Below, piece after piece: positions 37,705 through 45,607 of a DNA stretch of 64,000 nucleotides. Numbering within the stretch: position 1 is the first letter of the stretch; each line of letters opens with the position of its first letter. This stretch comes from Hydrogenophaga sp. (lineage in GTDB: Bacteria > Pseudomonadota > Gammaproteobacteria > Burkholderiales > Burkholderiaceae_C). Under the pieces are notes generated by a model. It searched no databases and was not told the origin of the DNA. It saw nothing but the letters and a program-made list of their open reading frames with translations. The DNA lies in contig JAURYH010000020.1 in NCBI GenBank assembly GCA_030653975.1, positions 18,536 through 82,535 on the forward strand. Reading direction: 5' to 3'. Position numbers and translations under genes: made by a program.

Positions 37705-39690
37705 CTATTTGTAGAGCACTTCCGGCAACCACATGCCGATGGCGGGGAACAGGTAGAGCAGCACGATGGCCAGCACCTGGATGCCCATGAAGGGCAGCAT
37801 GCCGGCGAAGATCTGGTTCAGCGTCACATGCTTCGGCGCCACACCCTTCAGGTAGAACGCGCTCATGGCGACCGGCGGGCTGAGGAACGCGGTCTGCAGG
37901 TTCAGCGCCACCAGCAGGCCGAAGAACAGCGGGTCGACGCCGAAGTTGTCCAGCAGCGGGATGAAGATGGGCATGAAGATCACGATGATCTCGGTCCACT
38001 CCAGCGGCCAGCCGAGGATGAAGATGATGACCTGGCTGAGGATCAGGAACTCGGTCTTGCTCAGGTTCATGCCGAGCACCCATTGTTCCACCAGCGCCTG
38101 CCCGCCAAGCAGCGCGAACGCCGCCGAGAAGATGGCCGAGCCGACGAACAGCCAGCAGACCATGGCGCTGGTCTTGGCGGTGAGGAACACGCTTTCCTTC
38201 ACCACGTTGAAGGTGAGCTGCCGGTAGGCGGCGGCCAGCAGGAAGCCCCCGAGCGCGCCCACGGCTGCCGCCTCGGTGGGCGTGGCCAGGCCAAACACGA
38301 TCGAACCCAGCACCGCCGTGATGAGCACCAGCAGCGGGAAGAAGCTGGAGAGCAGCATCTTGAAGACTTCGAGCCGCGCGTAGCTCAGGATGCCGTAGAA
38401 GACCGCGAGCGCCAGTGCGCCCACGCCCAGGCCGATCCAGTAGCCTTGCGAGGCGGGCTGGGTGGTGGCCGCCGGCTCGATGCCCGCCGCTGCCTGCGTG
38501 GCGGGGCCGGCGCCCGGAGGCAGGGCCAGGCTGTCGTTCGGTGGTTCGGTGGTGCCGGCTTCGGCACCCGGGGGCAGGGCCACGGCATCGCTGTCGGCTC
38601 CGGGTGGCTCGCTCAGGCCTTCTTCTTCGACGGGGGGGGCGGCCAGGCCGCCTGCATCGTCGTTTGAGGTTTCAAAGGCGGCGCCCGCACCCATGGGCTG
38701 CAGTTCTTCGTAGGTCTCCACCGCCACCATCCGCGTGGCGCTCTGGTAGCTGAGCACGGCCACGGCGGCGAACAGCAGGGCGGGCAGCATCACGATGCCC
38801 AGCTGGCGCAGCATGTAGCCAGCGGGCACGCCGTGGTTGTTGGCGCCCTTCAGGCCGTTCAGCAGTCCCCCGAGGGCCCAGGCATTGCCCGTGGCACCCA
38901 TGCGCATGAGTGGCTCGGGAATCGGTACTCTGCGCTGCTCTGCGCTCAAGGGCGGCGCCCAGGTCGGCTTGACCTTGGCGATGATGACCACGTACAGGAT
39001 GTACAGGCCCGCGAGCATGAGACCGGGGAAGAAGGCGCCAGCGTAGAGCTTGACCACCGACACGCCCGCGGTGGCCCCGTAGACGATGAGCAGCACAGAG
39101 GGCGGGATCAGGATACCCAGGCAGCCGCCTGCGGTGATGGATCCGGCCGTCAGCCGCACGTCGTAGCCGGCGCGCAGCATCTGTGGCATGGCCAGCAGGC
39201 CCATGAGCGTGACCACCGCGCCCACGATGCCGGTGGCGGTGGCGAAGATGGCGCAGGTCACGAGCGTGGCCACGGCCAGCGAGCCGGGCACGCGCGCCAG
39301 CGACAGGTGCAGGCTGTGGAACAGCTTCTCGATCAGGTTGGCGCGCTCGACCAGGTAGCCCATGAAGACGAACAGCGGGATCGAGATCAGCACGTCGTTG
39401 CTCATCACCGAGAAAGCGCGCTGCACCATCAGGTCCAGCGTCTGCCGGATCGCTCCCGCGGAGGTCTGGTCGCCTGAGTGGTAGGCGAAGAACGCGAACA
39501 GCATGCCCATGCCCATGAGCGTGAACGCCGTGGGAAAGCCGAGCATGATGGCCACGACCACCAGTGAAAGCATGAGCAGGCCGTAGTGGCCGTTGGTCAT
39601 GGTCGGTGCGCTGATCACCATGGCCAGAACGCCCGCCAGGATCAGGCCCATCAGCCCGAAGCCGAACCAGAGCTCTTTGCGGATCTTCAT
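37705..39690 (-). CDS. dctM: TRAP transporter large permease (DctM family) with a long internal linker
   Basis: 661 residues, against roughly 430 for ordinary DctM. Membrane segments with GLPTA-type turns (MLGFPTAFTLMGMGM; ILIPPSVLLIVYGATAGVS; ATPTEAAAVGALGG) mark the two halves. Between the halves, residues about 316-416 form a hydrophilic Pro/Ala/Glu-rich linker with repeated ALPPGA units, probably in a loop. It drives uptake with a sodium or proton gradient, receiving substrate from DctP. Start overlaps the dctQ stop by 4 bases. Confidence 0.9.
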   Translation of the reverse strand: MKIRKELWFGFGLMGLILAGVLAMVISAPTMTNGHYGLLMLSLVVVAIMLGFPTAFTLMGMGMLFAFFAYHSGDQTSAGAIRQTLDLMVQRAFSVMSNDVLISIPLFVFMGYLVERANLIEKLFHSLHLSLARVPGSLAVATLVTCAIFATATGIVGAVVTLMGLLAMPQMLRAGYDVRLTAGSITAGGCLGILIPPSVLLIVYGATAGVSVVKLYAGAFFPGLMLAGLYILYVVIIAKVKPTWAPPLSAEQRRVPIPEPLMRMGATGNAWALGGLLNGLKGANNHGVPAGYMLRQLGIVMLPALLFAAVAVLSYQSATRMVAVETYEELQPMGAGAAFETSNDDAGGLAAPPVEEEGLSEPPGADSDAVALPPGAEAGTTEPPNDSLALPPGAGPATQAAAGIEPAATTQPASQGYWIGLGVGALALAVFYGILSYARLEVFKMLLSSFFPLLVLITAVLGSIVFGLATPTEAAAVGALGGFLLAAAYRQLTFNVVKESVFLTAKTSAMVCWLFVGSAIFSAAFALLGGQALVEQWVLGMNLSKTEFLILSQVIIFILGWPLEWTEIIVIFMPIFIPLLDNFGVDPLFFGLLVALNLQTAFLSPPVAMSAFYLKGVAPKHVTLNQIFAGMLPFMGIQVLAIVLLYLFPAIGMWLPEVLYK

Positions 39691-40310
39691 GGCTGGCCGC
39701 CTTTCTGGGCGACCACCAACTGGTCGAGACTTTCGATGTCGCTGTCTTTCACATGGACCATCTCCTTGAGCTTGTCCACATCGACTTCTTCCACGTCCTC
39801 CTCCCGCGTGGGCCAGGCGCCCGTTTTCAGGCAGATCAGGCAGCGCAGGATCTCCACCAGCCCCTGCAGCAGCAGCATGGCGCCCGCCACGGGCACGACG
39901 AACTTGAAGGGGTAGATCGGCAACGGATCGGCGTTGAAAGTCTGTTCACGGATGGCCAGGGAGTCGTTGGCAAAGGTCCAGCCGGCCCAGGTCAGCGCGA
40001 CGATGCCGGGCAGGAAGAACACGATGTACAGCGCCAGGTCGATGGACGCCTGGGTGCGCGGCTCGAAGAATCCGTAGAGCACGTCGCCGCGCACATGGCC
40101 GTTCTTGGCCAGGGTGTAGGCGCCAGCGCTCATGAAGAGCAGGCCGTACAGCATGATCTGCGCGTCCAGCACCCAGGCGTGTGGCGTGTTGAGCGCGTAA
40201 CGCGAAAACACCTCCCAGCTGATCAGCAGGGTCAACCCCACCACCGCCCAGGCGCAGAGTTTGCCGAACCATGTCGAGGCGCGATCCACCGCCCAGAGAA
40301 ATTGTTGCAT
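39687..40310 (-). CDS. dctQ: TRAP transporter small permease (DctQ family)
   Basis: 207 residues with four membrane helices, the DctQ pattern: WFGKLCAWAVVGLTLLISWEVFSRYALNTPHAW, GAYTLAKNGHVRGDVLY, and a third and fourth helix. The charged C-terminal tail (TREEDVEEVDVDKLKEMV) is longer than usual. Couples to DctM in the inner membrane. It lies 60 bases downstream of dctP, separated by a hairpin that probably lowers its expression relative to the binding protein. Confidence 0.9.
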   Translation of the reverse strand: MQQFLWAVDRASTWFGKLCAWAVVGLTLLISWEVFSRYALNTPHAWVLDAQIMLYGLLFMSAGAYTLAKNGHVRGDVLYGFFEPRTQASIDLALYIVFFLPGIVALTWAGWTFANDSLAIREQTFNADPLPIYPFKFVVPVAGAMLLLQGLVEILRCLICLKTGAWPTREEDVEEVDVDKLKEMVHVKDSDIESLDQLVVAQKGGQP

Positions 40311-40334
40311 CGTGAGTCCCGTCTGAAACAGAAA

Positions 40335-40353
40335 GGGGCGCCGGTGGCGCCCC
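40335..40353 (-). terminator. Attenuator hairpin between dctP and dctQ
   Basis: 8-bp stem GGGGCGCC/GGCGCCCC with a 3-base loop followed on the minus strand by TTTCTGTTTC. Likely a partial terminator or mRNA-stabilising structure setting binding protein above permease. Confidence 0.65.
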
Positions 40354-40370
40354 TGTGCGCAAGCGAAGGA

Positions 40371-41489
40371 TCAGCCTTTGTTGGCGCCCTTGCCGAAGTA
40401 GTGGTTGTAGGCCATCTTGAAGTCGACCGTGTAGTCGTTCTGCCACTGGCCGGCCCGCTGCGCAAAGGCGCGCTGGCTGTCGAGCACCTTCTTGAACATG
40501 GCGTTCTCGCCACCCTTCTTGGCCATGATCTTGTCCCAGGCCGCGAGCTGGGCGCGCAGGATGGCGTCGGGTGTCTTGTAGAACTTCACGCCCTTTTTCT
40601 TCAGATCAATGTAGTCTTCCGAATTGCGCTGGATGGCTTTCCAGCTCATGTCGGCGCTGGCCGCCTGAACCGCGTAATCCACGATGGCCTTGAGCTCGGC
40701 GGGCAGGGCCTTGAGCTTGGCGGAGTTGAACAAGATCTCGAACTGCTCGCCGCTCTGGTGGAAGCTCTGCAGCATGCAGTTCTTGCTCACGTCGGGGAAG
40801 CCCAGCAGGTTGTCGGAGCTGGCGTTGTTGAACTCGGCGCCATCGATCAGGCCACGGTCCAGTGCGGGCACGATCTCGCCACCGGGCAGGGGGTTCACCG
40901 CGGCGCCCATGTCGGTGTACATGTCCACCGCCAGACCCACGGTGCGGAATTTCACGCCTTTGAGGTCTTCTGCCTTGGCGATCGGCTTCTTGAACCAGCC
41001 GAAGGGCTGGGTCGGCATCGGGCCGTAGAGGTAGGAGGTGACGTCCAGGTTCAGGCTCTTGTAGATCTCTTCCAGCAGGGCCTTGCCGCCGCCGTAGTTG
41101 TGCCAGGCCAGCAGCATGTTGGGGTCCATGCCGAAGGACGGGCCGGAGCCCCACAGCGCAAGCGCCGAGTTCTTGCCGTAGTGGTAGGCCACCACGCCGT
41201 GACCACCATCCAGCGTGCCCTTGGCCACGGCTTCGAGCAACTGGAACGCGGGCACCACGGCACCCGACGGGAGTACCTCAATCTTGAGCTTGCCACCCGC
41301 CATGTCGTTGACCTTCTTGGCGAAGTCGGTTGCGTATTCGTGGAAGATGTCTTTCGAGGGCCAGGTGCTCTGAAAACGCAGGCTGGTCGTTTGCGCGGTC
41401 GCGATCATCGGGACCGACATGGCGCCGGCCGCGACGGCAGCCCCTTTGATCATGTTGCGGCGTGAAGAGGCTGGTTTGTTCTCGCTCAT
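40371..41489 (-). CDS. dctP: TRAP transporter substrate-binding protein (DctP family, TakP-like)
   Basis: 372 residues from the ATG at 41489. A twin-arginine-type signal (SSRRNMIKGAAVAAGAMSVP) ends near ATAQ, so it is exported, perhaps folded. The mature protein has the TRAP binding-protein features KGVKFRTVGLAVDMYTDMG, where Arg anchors a substrate carboxylate, and PGGEIVPALDRGLIDGAEF. The long form with TWPSKDIFHEYATDFAKKV resembles TakP-type 2-oxoacid binders, but the ligand is inferred. First gene of the dctPQM operon. Confidence 0.9.
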   Translation of the reverse strand: MSENKPASSRRNMIKGAAVAAGAMSVPMIATAQTTSLRFQSTWPSKDIFHEYATDFAKKVNDMAGGKLKIEVLPSGAVVPAFQLLEAVAKGTLDGGHGVVAYHYGKNSALALWGSGPSFGMDPNMLLAWHNYGGGKALLEEIYKSLNLDVTSYLYGPMPTQPFGWFKKPIAKAEDLKGVKFRTVGLAVDMYTDMGAAVNPLPGGEIVPALDRGLIDGAEFNNASSDNLLGFPDVSKNCMLQSFHQSGEQFEILFNSAKLKALPAELKAIVDYAVQAASADMSWKAIQRNSEDYIDLKKKGVKFYKTPDAILRAQLAAWDKIMAKKGGENAMFKKVLDSQRAFAQRAGQWQNDYTVDFKMAYNHYFGKGANKG

Positions 41490-41536
41490 CGGTGTATGTC
41501 TCCAGTGGATTTGAAAAGGCGTTTCATGATGCGTGA

Positions 41537-41550
41537 TACCCCACCGGGTA
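41537..41550. promoter_or_regulatory. TACCC-N4-GGGTA palindrome upstream of dctP
   Basis: Inverted repeat in the 284-base gap between dctP and the CsoR-family gene, similar to the ATACC/GGTAT box at 41698. Possibly a second site of that repressor. Confidence 0.35.
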
Positions 41551-41697
41551 ATGACAGGGTTTTCACCAACGGCTGTCATCCATGCGACGCAAAGAACTTG
41601 TTTCCAGAGGGGTTTCTGATTTCGGGTAAGCGTGGTTCTGGATTCATGTCAATGCAAAAAACACGACCTGGCCGGCACGGATGCCGCCCTCACTACA

Positions 41698-41713
41698 ATA
41701 CCTGTTGGGGTAT
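41698..41713. promoter_or_regulatory. Putative CsoR/CstR-family operator overlapping a -10 box
   Basis: ATACC-TGTTGG-GGTAT, 60 bases upstream of the repressor start; TACAAT (41694-41699) is a good -10 hexamer and overlaps it. G-rich centres with ATACC/GGTAT arms are typical of this repressor family. Confidence 0.6.
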
Positions 41714-41773
41714 GCGCGGGGCGTTCAGGTGACAGAGGCCTGGGCGCAAACCCCGCTTTTCACAGGAGCCGAC

Positions 41774-42019
41774 ATGACCACCGTCCACGATCCCGAACGC
41801 AAACGCGCCCTGGTGCTGCGGCTCAAGCGCGTTGAGGGACAGCTGCGCGGCATCCAGAAGCTGCTCGAATCCGATGCCGACTGCGAGAAGGTTGCGCAGC
41901 AGCTGGCGGCGGCGCGCAAGGCGCTGGACAAGACCTTTTTCACCATGGTCGGCTGTGTCATTGCCCAGGGTGACCTGCCGGCGGACGACGTCGCCGATAT
42001 GCTGGCGCGTTTTTCCTGA
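41774..42019 (+). CDS. CsoR/RcnR/FrmR/CstR-family (DUF156) transcriptional repressor
   Basis: 81 residues, all-helical. KRALVLRLKRVEGQLRGIQKL is the family signature; C37 in DADCEKVAQQ matches the conserved first cysteine. The metal-ligand His of CsoR/FrmR is absent: the aligned position is V62 with C61 beside it. Two cysteines without the His argue for thiol or persulfide sensing (CstR-like) rather than copper. Thirty-two bases separate it from a persulfide dioxygenase-rhodanese gene, supporting a sulfide-responsive operon. Confidence 0.85.
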   Translation: MTTVHDPERKRALVLRLKRVEGQLRGIQKLLESDADCEKVAQQLAAARKALDKTFFTMVGCVIAQGDLPADDVADMLARFS

Positions 42020-42051
42020 CCTTGCAGGGGCCGCGCCCCAGGAGCTTCACC

Positions 42052-43179
42052 ATGAAACCGATCCAGCTGTTTGACCCTGCTTCCAGCACTTTCACCTATG
42101 TGCTGTTTGATCAGTTGACGCGCGACGCGCTCATCATCGACCCGGTGGACGAGCAGATCGAACGCGACCTGGCCGTCCTGCGCGAATACGGCCTGAAGCT
42201 GGTCTGGACCGTGGAAACCCACGCCCACGCCGACCACATCACCAGTGCCGGTCAGCTGGCCGAGCTCGCCGGAGCGCGCACGGCGGCACCGCAGGGCTGC
42301 GGCATCGGCACCGCGGGCATGCAGCTGCAACACGGCGACACGCTGCCGTTTGGCGGGGAGACCTTGCAGGCCCTGCACACCCCGGGTCACACGGCGGGCA
42401 GCATGAGCTATGTCTGGCGCGACCACGTCTTCACCGGCGACACCCTGCTCATCAATGGTTGCGGTCGCACCGACTTCCAGTCCGGCAGCGCGAGCGAGCT
42501 GTACCGCAGCCTGACCGAGGTGCTGTTTGCCTTGCCCGATGCCACCACCGTCTGGCCCGGGCACGACTACCAGGGTCGCACGCATTCCACGATCGGACAG
42601 GAAAAAAACAGCAATGCCCGCGTGGCGGGCAAGAGCGAGGCCGAGTTCGTCGCGATCATGGAGGCTTTGCATTTGCCCAAGCCGCGGCGTATCGACGAGG
42701 CCGTGCCGGCCAACCTCAGCTCGGGCCTGCGCCACGATGCCGATGGCGCGTTGCTGCTGCAGCCCCGCCCGGTGGCGGCAGCGCACCAGGGCACGTACGC
42801 GGGCGACGTCTCGCCCCAACTGGCCTGGCAGTGGGTGCAGGCGGGTGAGGCGGTGCTGGTGGATGTGCGCAGCGACGCCGAGCGCGAATGGGTCGGTTTC
42901 GTGCCGGGAGCGGTGCCGGTGGCCTGGAAACAGTGGCCCGGCATGGCCATGAATCCGGAGTTTGACGAGCGCATCCGGCAGGCCGCTTCTGAGGGACAGA
43001 AGCTGGTGCTGCTGTGCCGCAGCGGCGTGCGTTCGATCGCGGCGGCCAAGCGCGCGACCGAGTTGGGCTTCGAGGCCTACAACATCCTGGAGGGCTTCGA
43101 GGGCGACCCGGATGCCCACGCCCACCGGGGGCTCAAGGGCGGTTGGCGTCACCACGGCCTGCCCTGGCGGCAGAACTGA
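42052..43179 (+). CDS. Persulfide dioxygenase-rhodanese fusion protein
   Basis: 375 residues from the ATG at 42052. Metallo-beta-lactamase fold with THAHADH (H57, H59, D61, H62), H113 in TPGHTAGS, D130 in FTGDTLL and H171 in WPGHDYQ; ethylmalonic-encephalopathy-1 type features GRTDFQSG. A rhodanese domain follows (about 255-375) with active-site C322 in LCRSGVRS. Such fusions oxidise glutathione persulfide to sulfite and move sulfur to thiosulfate. Co-transcribed with the CsoR/CstR-like repressor. Confidence 0.9.
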   Translation: MKPIQLFDPASSTFTYVLFDQLTRDALIIDPVDEQIERDLAVLREYGLKLVWTVETHAHADHITSAGQLAELAGARTAAPQGCGIGTAGMQLQHGDTLPFGGETLQALHTPGHTAGSMSYVWRDHVFTGDTLLINGCGRTDFQSGSASELYRSLTEVLFALPDATTVWPGHDYQGRTHSTIGQEKNSNARVAGKSEAEFVAIMEALHLPKPRRIDEAVPANLSSGLRHDADGALLLQPRPVAAAHQGTYAGDVSPQLAWQWVQAGEAVLVDVRSDAEREWVGFVPGAVPVAWKQWPGMAMNPEFDERIRQAASEGQKLVLLCRSGVRSIAAAKRATELGFEAYNILEGFEGDPDAHAHRGLKGGWRHHGLPWRQN

Positions 43180-43276
43180 CACCGTGCGCTGCAAGCACCT
43201 GTCCGGCGTGACGGTGGTCTGAACATGCCGCTTGTCGGCCCAGTTACATCAAATTTGAGAAAAAAGTGTAACAAGA

Positions 43277-43294
43277 CCTGTCAAGCTTGACAGG
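43277..43294. promoter_or_regulatory. Perfect 18-base palindrome upstream of cqsA
   Basis: CCTGTCAAGCTTGACAGG, 65-82 bases before the cqsA start. Its inner 16 bases match the palindrome at 47019-47034 in the luxR gene except for the two central bases. Likely operator of the adjacent LuxR-type regulator. Confidence 0.75.
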
Positions 43295-43337
43295 GGATTT
43301 GCGGGTTGTCGCGCATTTCTTTTTTCAATGGGATTTT

Positions 43338-43350
43338 CTTGTCTGACAGG
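43338..43350. promoter_or_regulatory. Imperfect second half-palindrome near the cqsA start
   Basis: CTTGTC-T-GACAGG shares the GTC/GACAGG arms of the operator at 43277 and lies 9-21 bases before the ATG. Could be a weaker second site. Confidence 0.35.
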
Positions 43351-43358
43351 ATATCTCC

Positions 43359-44606
43359 ATGGAAACGCTCGAACTCACCCGCAGCAAAACGGCCGTCAAT
43401 CCGGCTTTTTCGGCCCACCTCTGCGATCGCATCGAACGCGACTTCATTCAGCGCTGGAACCAGCAATGGGGCGGTCGATCACTGGTGCACGGACGCGACC
43501 CGGGGTCGGATGCGGTCCGGCTGAACGGCAACGACTACCTCAGCGTGACGGGACACCCGGCCATCGTCAGCGCGCAAATGGCGGCGATCCGCCAGGATGG
43601 GGAATTCGTCATTCAGTCCGGGTCGTTCCTGCTGGAGAGCCACCCCGTGCGCGCGTTCGAAAAGAAGATGGCTGTGTGGATCGGCAAGGACGACGGGGTG
43701 CTGTGCCAGTCGGGTTATGCGGCCAACGTGGGCCTGCTCCAGTGCATCGCCGATCAGCAGACGCCGGTCTATATCGACATGCTGGCGCACACCTCCCTGT
43801 GGGAAGGCGCACGGCGGGCGGGTGCACCGACCCATCCGTTCCGGCACAACGATGTGGAGCACCTGCGCCGCCTGATCGGCCAACATGGCGGGGGTCTCGT
43901 GGTCGTGGACTCGGTCTACAGCACCACGGGGTCCGTGGCACCCTTGACGGACCTGGTGGACCTGGCTGAAGCGGGCGGTTGCATGATCCTGGTGGACGAG
44001 TCGCACTCGCTCGGTACCCACGGACCCGGAGGCGCCGGCCTGTGTGTCGAACTCGGGCTCTCCAGCCGGGTGCACTTCATCACGGCCAGCCTGGCCAAGG
44101 CCTTTGCCGGGCGCGCGGGTTACTTCAACATCCCGACGGGCCTGCGCAACTACATCCTGAGCACCAGCCACCACAACATCTTCAGTTCGTGTCTGCTGCC
44201 GCACGAGGTGGCCGCGCTCAATGCCACCCTGGATGTCATCAAGGGGCTCGATGCCGAGCGCGAGCGCCTGCACCGCCACTCGCTCAGGATGCGCCAGGAC
44301 TTTCTCGACCTGGGGTTTCCGGTGCACCACGGCACCGAGCAGATCATCGCGCTGGAGGCGGGGCCCGAGCCGGACACGCTGGTCTTGCGGGACCTGCTGG
44401 AAGAGCGGGGCATTTTTGGTGCGGTCTTCTGCGCACCGGCCACGGCGCGCAACCGGTCCCTCGTCCGACTGACCTTGAGCGCGGCGCTGACCGACGCCGA
44501 AATGGACCATGTCGCCGGGGTGGCGCGCGAGATCGCGCCGCTGGTCAAGCCCTGGGATTGGGCGGTCGCGCGGCGATCCCGTGGCGCAGCCACTCAGGCG
44601 TCCTGA
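43359..44606 (+). CDS. cqsA: Alpha-hydroxyketone quorum-sensing autoinducer synthase, CqsA/LqsA family
   Basis: 415 residues, PLP-dependent alpha-oxoamine synthase fold. VYIDMLAHTSLWEGAR, VVDSVYSTTG, LVDESHSLGTHGPGGAG (D213, H216) and the PLP lysine K247 in ITASLAKAFAGRAG closely follow Vibrio CqsA. The family condenses a fatty acyl-CoA with S-adenosylmethionine or 2-aminobutyrate to give CAI-1/LAI-1-type signals. SHSLGTHGP distinguishes it from KBL and BioF. It converges, with a 13-base overlap of 3' ends, on a response regulator gene downstream of a CqsS-like kinase. Confidence 0.9.
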   Translation: METLELTRSKTAVNPAFSAHLCDRIERDFIQRWNQQWGGRSLVHGRDPGSDAVRLNGNDYLSVTGHPAIVSAQMAAIRQDGEFVIQSGSFLLESHPVRAFEKKMAVWIGKDDGVLCQSGYAANVGLLQCIADQQTPVYIDMLAHTSLWEGARRAGAPTHPFRHNDVEHLRRLIGQHGGGLVVVDSVYSTTGSVAPLTDLVDLAEAGGCMILVDESHSLGTHGPGGAGLCVELGLSSRVHFITASLAKAFAGRAGYFNIPTGLRNYILSTSHHNIFSSCLLPHEVAALNATLDVIKGLDAERERLHRHSLRMRQDFLDLGFPVHHGTEQIIALEAGPEPDTLVLRDLLEERGIFGAVFCAPATARNRSLVRLTLSAALTDAEMDHVAGVAREIAPLVKPWDWAVARRSRGAATQAS

Positions 44607-45580
44607 ATCTTGCGCGTACCCTGGACCTCCAGAAAGTTGCGGTACGGGTAGATGGGCTGCGGCAGGTCGGCTTCTGCCAGCTTGAAGCTGGCCGCCATGA
44701 GCAGTCCATCGTCGCCCACATCGAAGGATCGTGCGGTGCGGATGGGACCGTGCAGGCCCAGTTGCTGGTGCAGCTCCACCGCGGGCAGCAGCTGCCCCGC
44801 AGCGACGGCACGCGCCACGTCAAAACCGAGACCTGCGGAGGTGGCCAGTTCCGCCAGATCGGGCAGACCGTTGCTCGGTTCCAGTTGCAGCCATTCGCAG
44901 CGGCCCGACGCATCCAGGCCGAGCAGACCGAACGGTTCGCCCAGGACCACGTATTCGATCCAGTGTTTCTGGGCATGGGCCTGGAGCGTGCGCACGACCG
45001 ACGGTACCTGCAGCAGCGATTGTTGTGAGGGCTGGAGGACGGCGCGCCAGAGGGTGTTGAGCCGGGGGTGGGGAGCGTGGGTCAGTTTTGCCAGCGCCGT
45101 CAGCAGCCGACCGGTGATGTCGGCGGTCTGCTTGGGAATGAACTGGTCGATGAGGCCACTGTTGAACGCCTGGATGGCGACCTGCTCGTCGGCCTGCCCG
45201 GTGAGCAGCACGCGTGCGCCTGGCCAGTCCAGCAGGGTGTTGAGCACTTTCAGGCCATCGGTGCCGGGCATGGCGTAGTCCACCACGCAGACCTGAGCGA
45301 GCTGGTAACGGTCCGTGCTGCCGGCCCAGTAGCGCAGCACCTGGGGAATGAGGGACTGTCCCCGGCGCCAGCGTTCGATCATCTGCAGGTGCATGCCGGC
45401 GTCGGCCTCCCAGCGCGCGGGTTCATCGCGCATGCGCTCGGCAAAACCCGAAGGGCGGCTGAACAGTTCGACATGCAGGTGGCTGGGCAAGACCATGCCC
45501 AGCATCTCCAGGTAATCGAGATCGTCGTCGAGGAACAGCAGGCTGCCCGAACGGTGGTAGAGAGGGAGCTTGAGGGCCAT
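44594..45580 (-). CDS. Atypical response regulator of the alpha-hydroxyketone signalling locus
   Basis: 328 residues. Receiver elements are present: acidic triad FLDDD (18-20), phospho-acceptor D101 in VVDYAMPGTDG, T127 in LLTGQA, K150 in FIPK. The gap between the acidic pocket and D101 is about 45 residues longer than normal, because of a helical insertion (about 45-92). The C-terminal 165 residues lack a recognisable DNA-binding or enzymatic motif. Twenty-seven bases downstream of the CqsS-like kinase, so almost certainly its partner; it replaces the C-terminal receiver of Vibrio CqsS. Equivalent in position to Legionella LqsR, without proof of homology in the C-terminus. Confidence 0.8.
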   Translation of the reverse strand: MALKLPLYHRSGSLLFLDDDLDYLEMLGMVLPSHLHVELFSRPSGFAERMRDEPARWEADAGMHLQMIERWRRGQSLIPQVLRYWAGSTDRYQLAQVCVVDYAMPGTDGLKVLNTLLDWPGARVLLTGQADEQVAIQAFNSGLIDQFIPKQTADITGRLLTALAKLTHAPHPRLNTLWRAVLQPSQQSLLQVPSVVRTLQAHAQKHWIEYVVLGEPFGLLGLDASGRCEWLQLEPSNGLPDLAELATSAGLGFDVARAVAAGQLLPAVELHQQLGLHGPIRTARSFDVGDDGLLMAASFKLAEADLPQPIYPYRNFLEVQGTRKIQDA

Positions 45581-45607
45581 GTCGTTTGTCCGGAAGGTGG
45601 AGAGCGC

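Noticed and set aside
43243..43272. GTTACA/TGTAAC inverted repeat upstream of cqsA
   Set aside because: Six-base arms 18 bases apart in an AT-rich stretch; too weak to call beside the much better palindrome at 43277.
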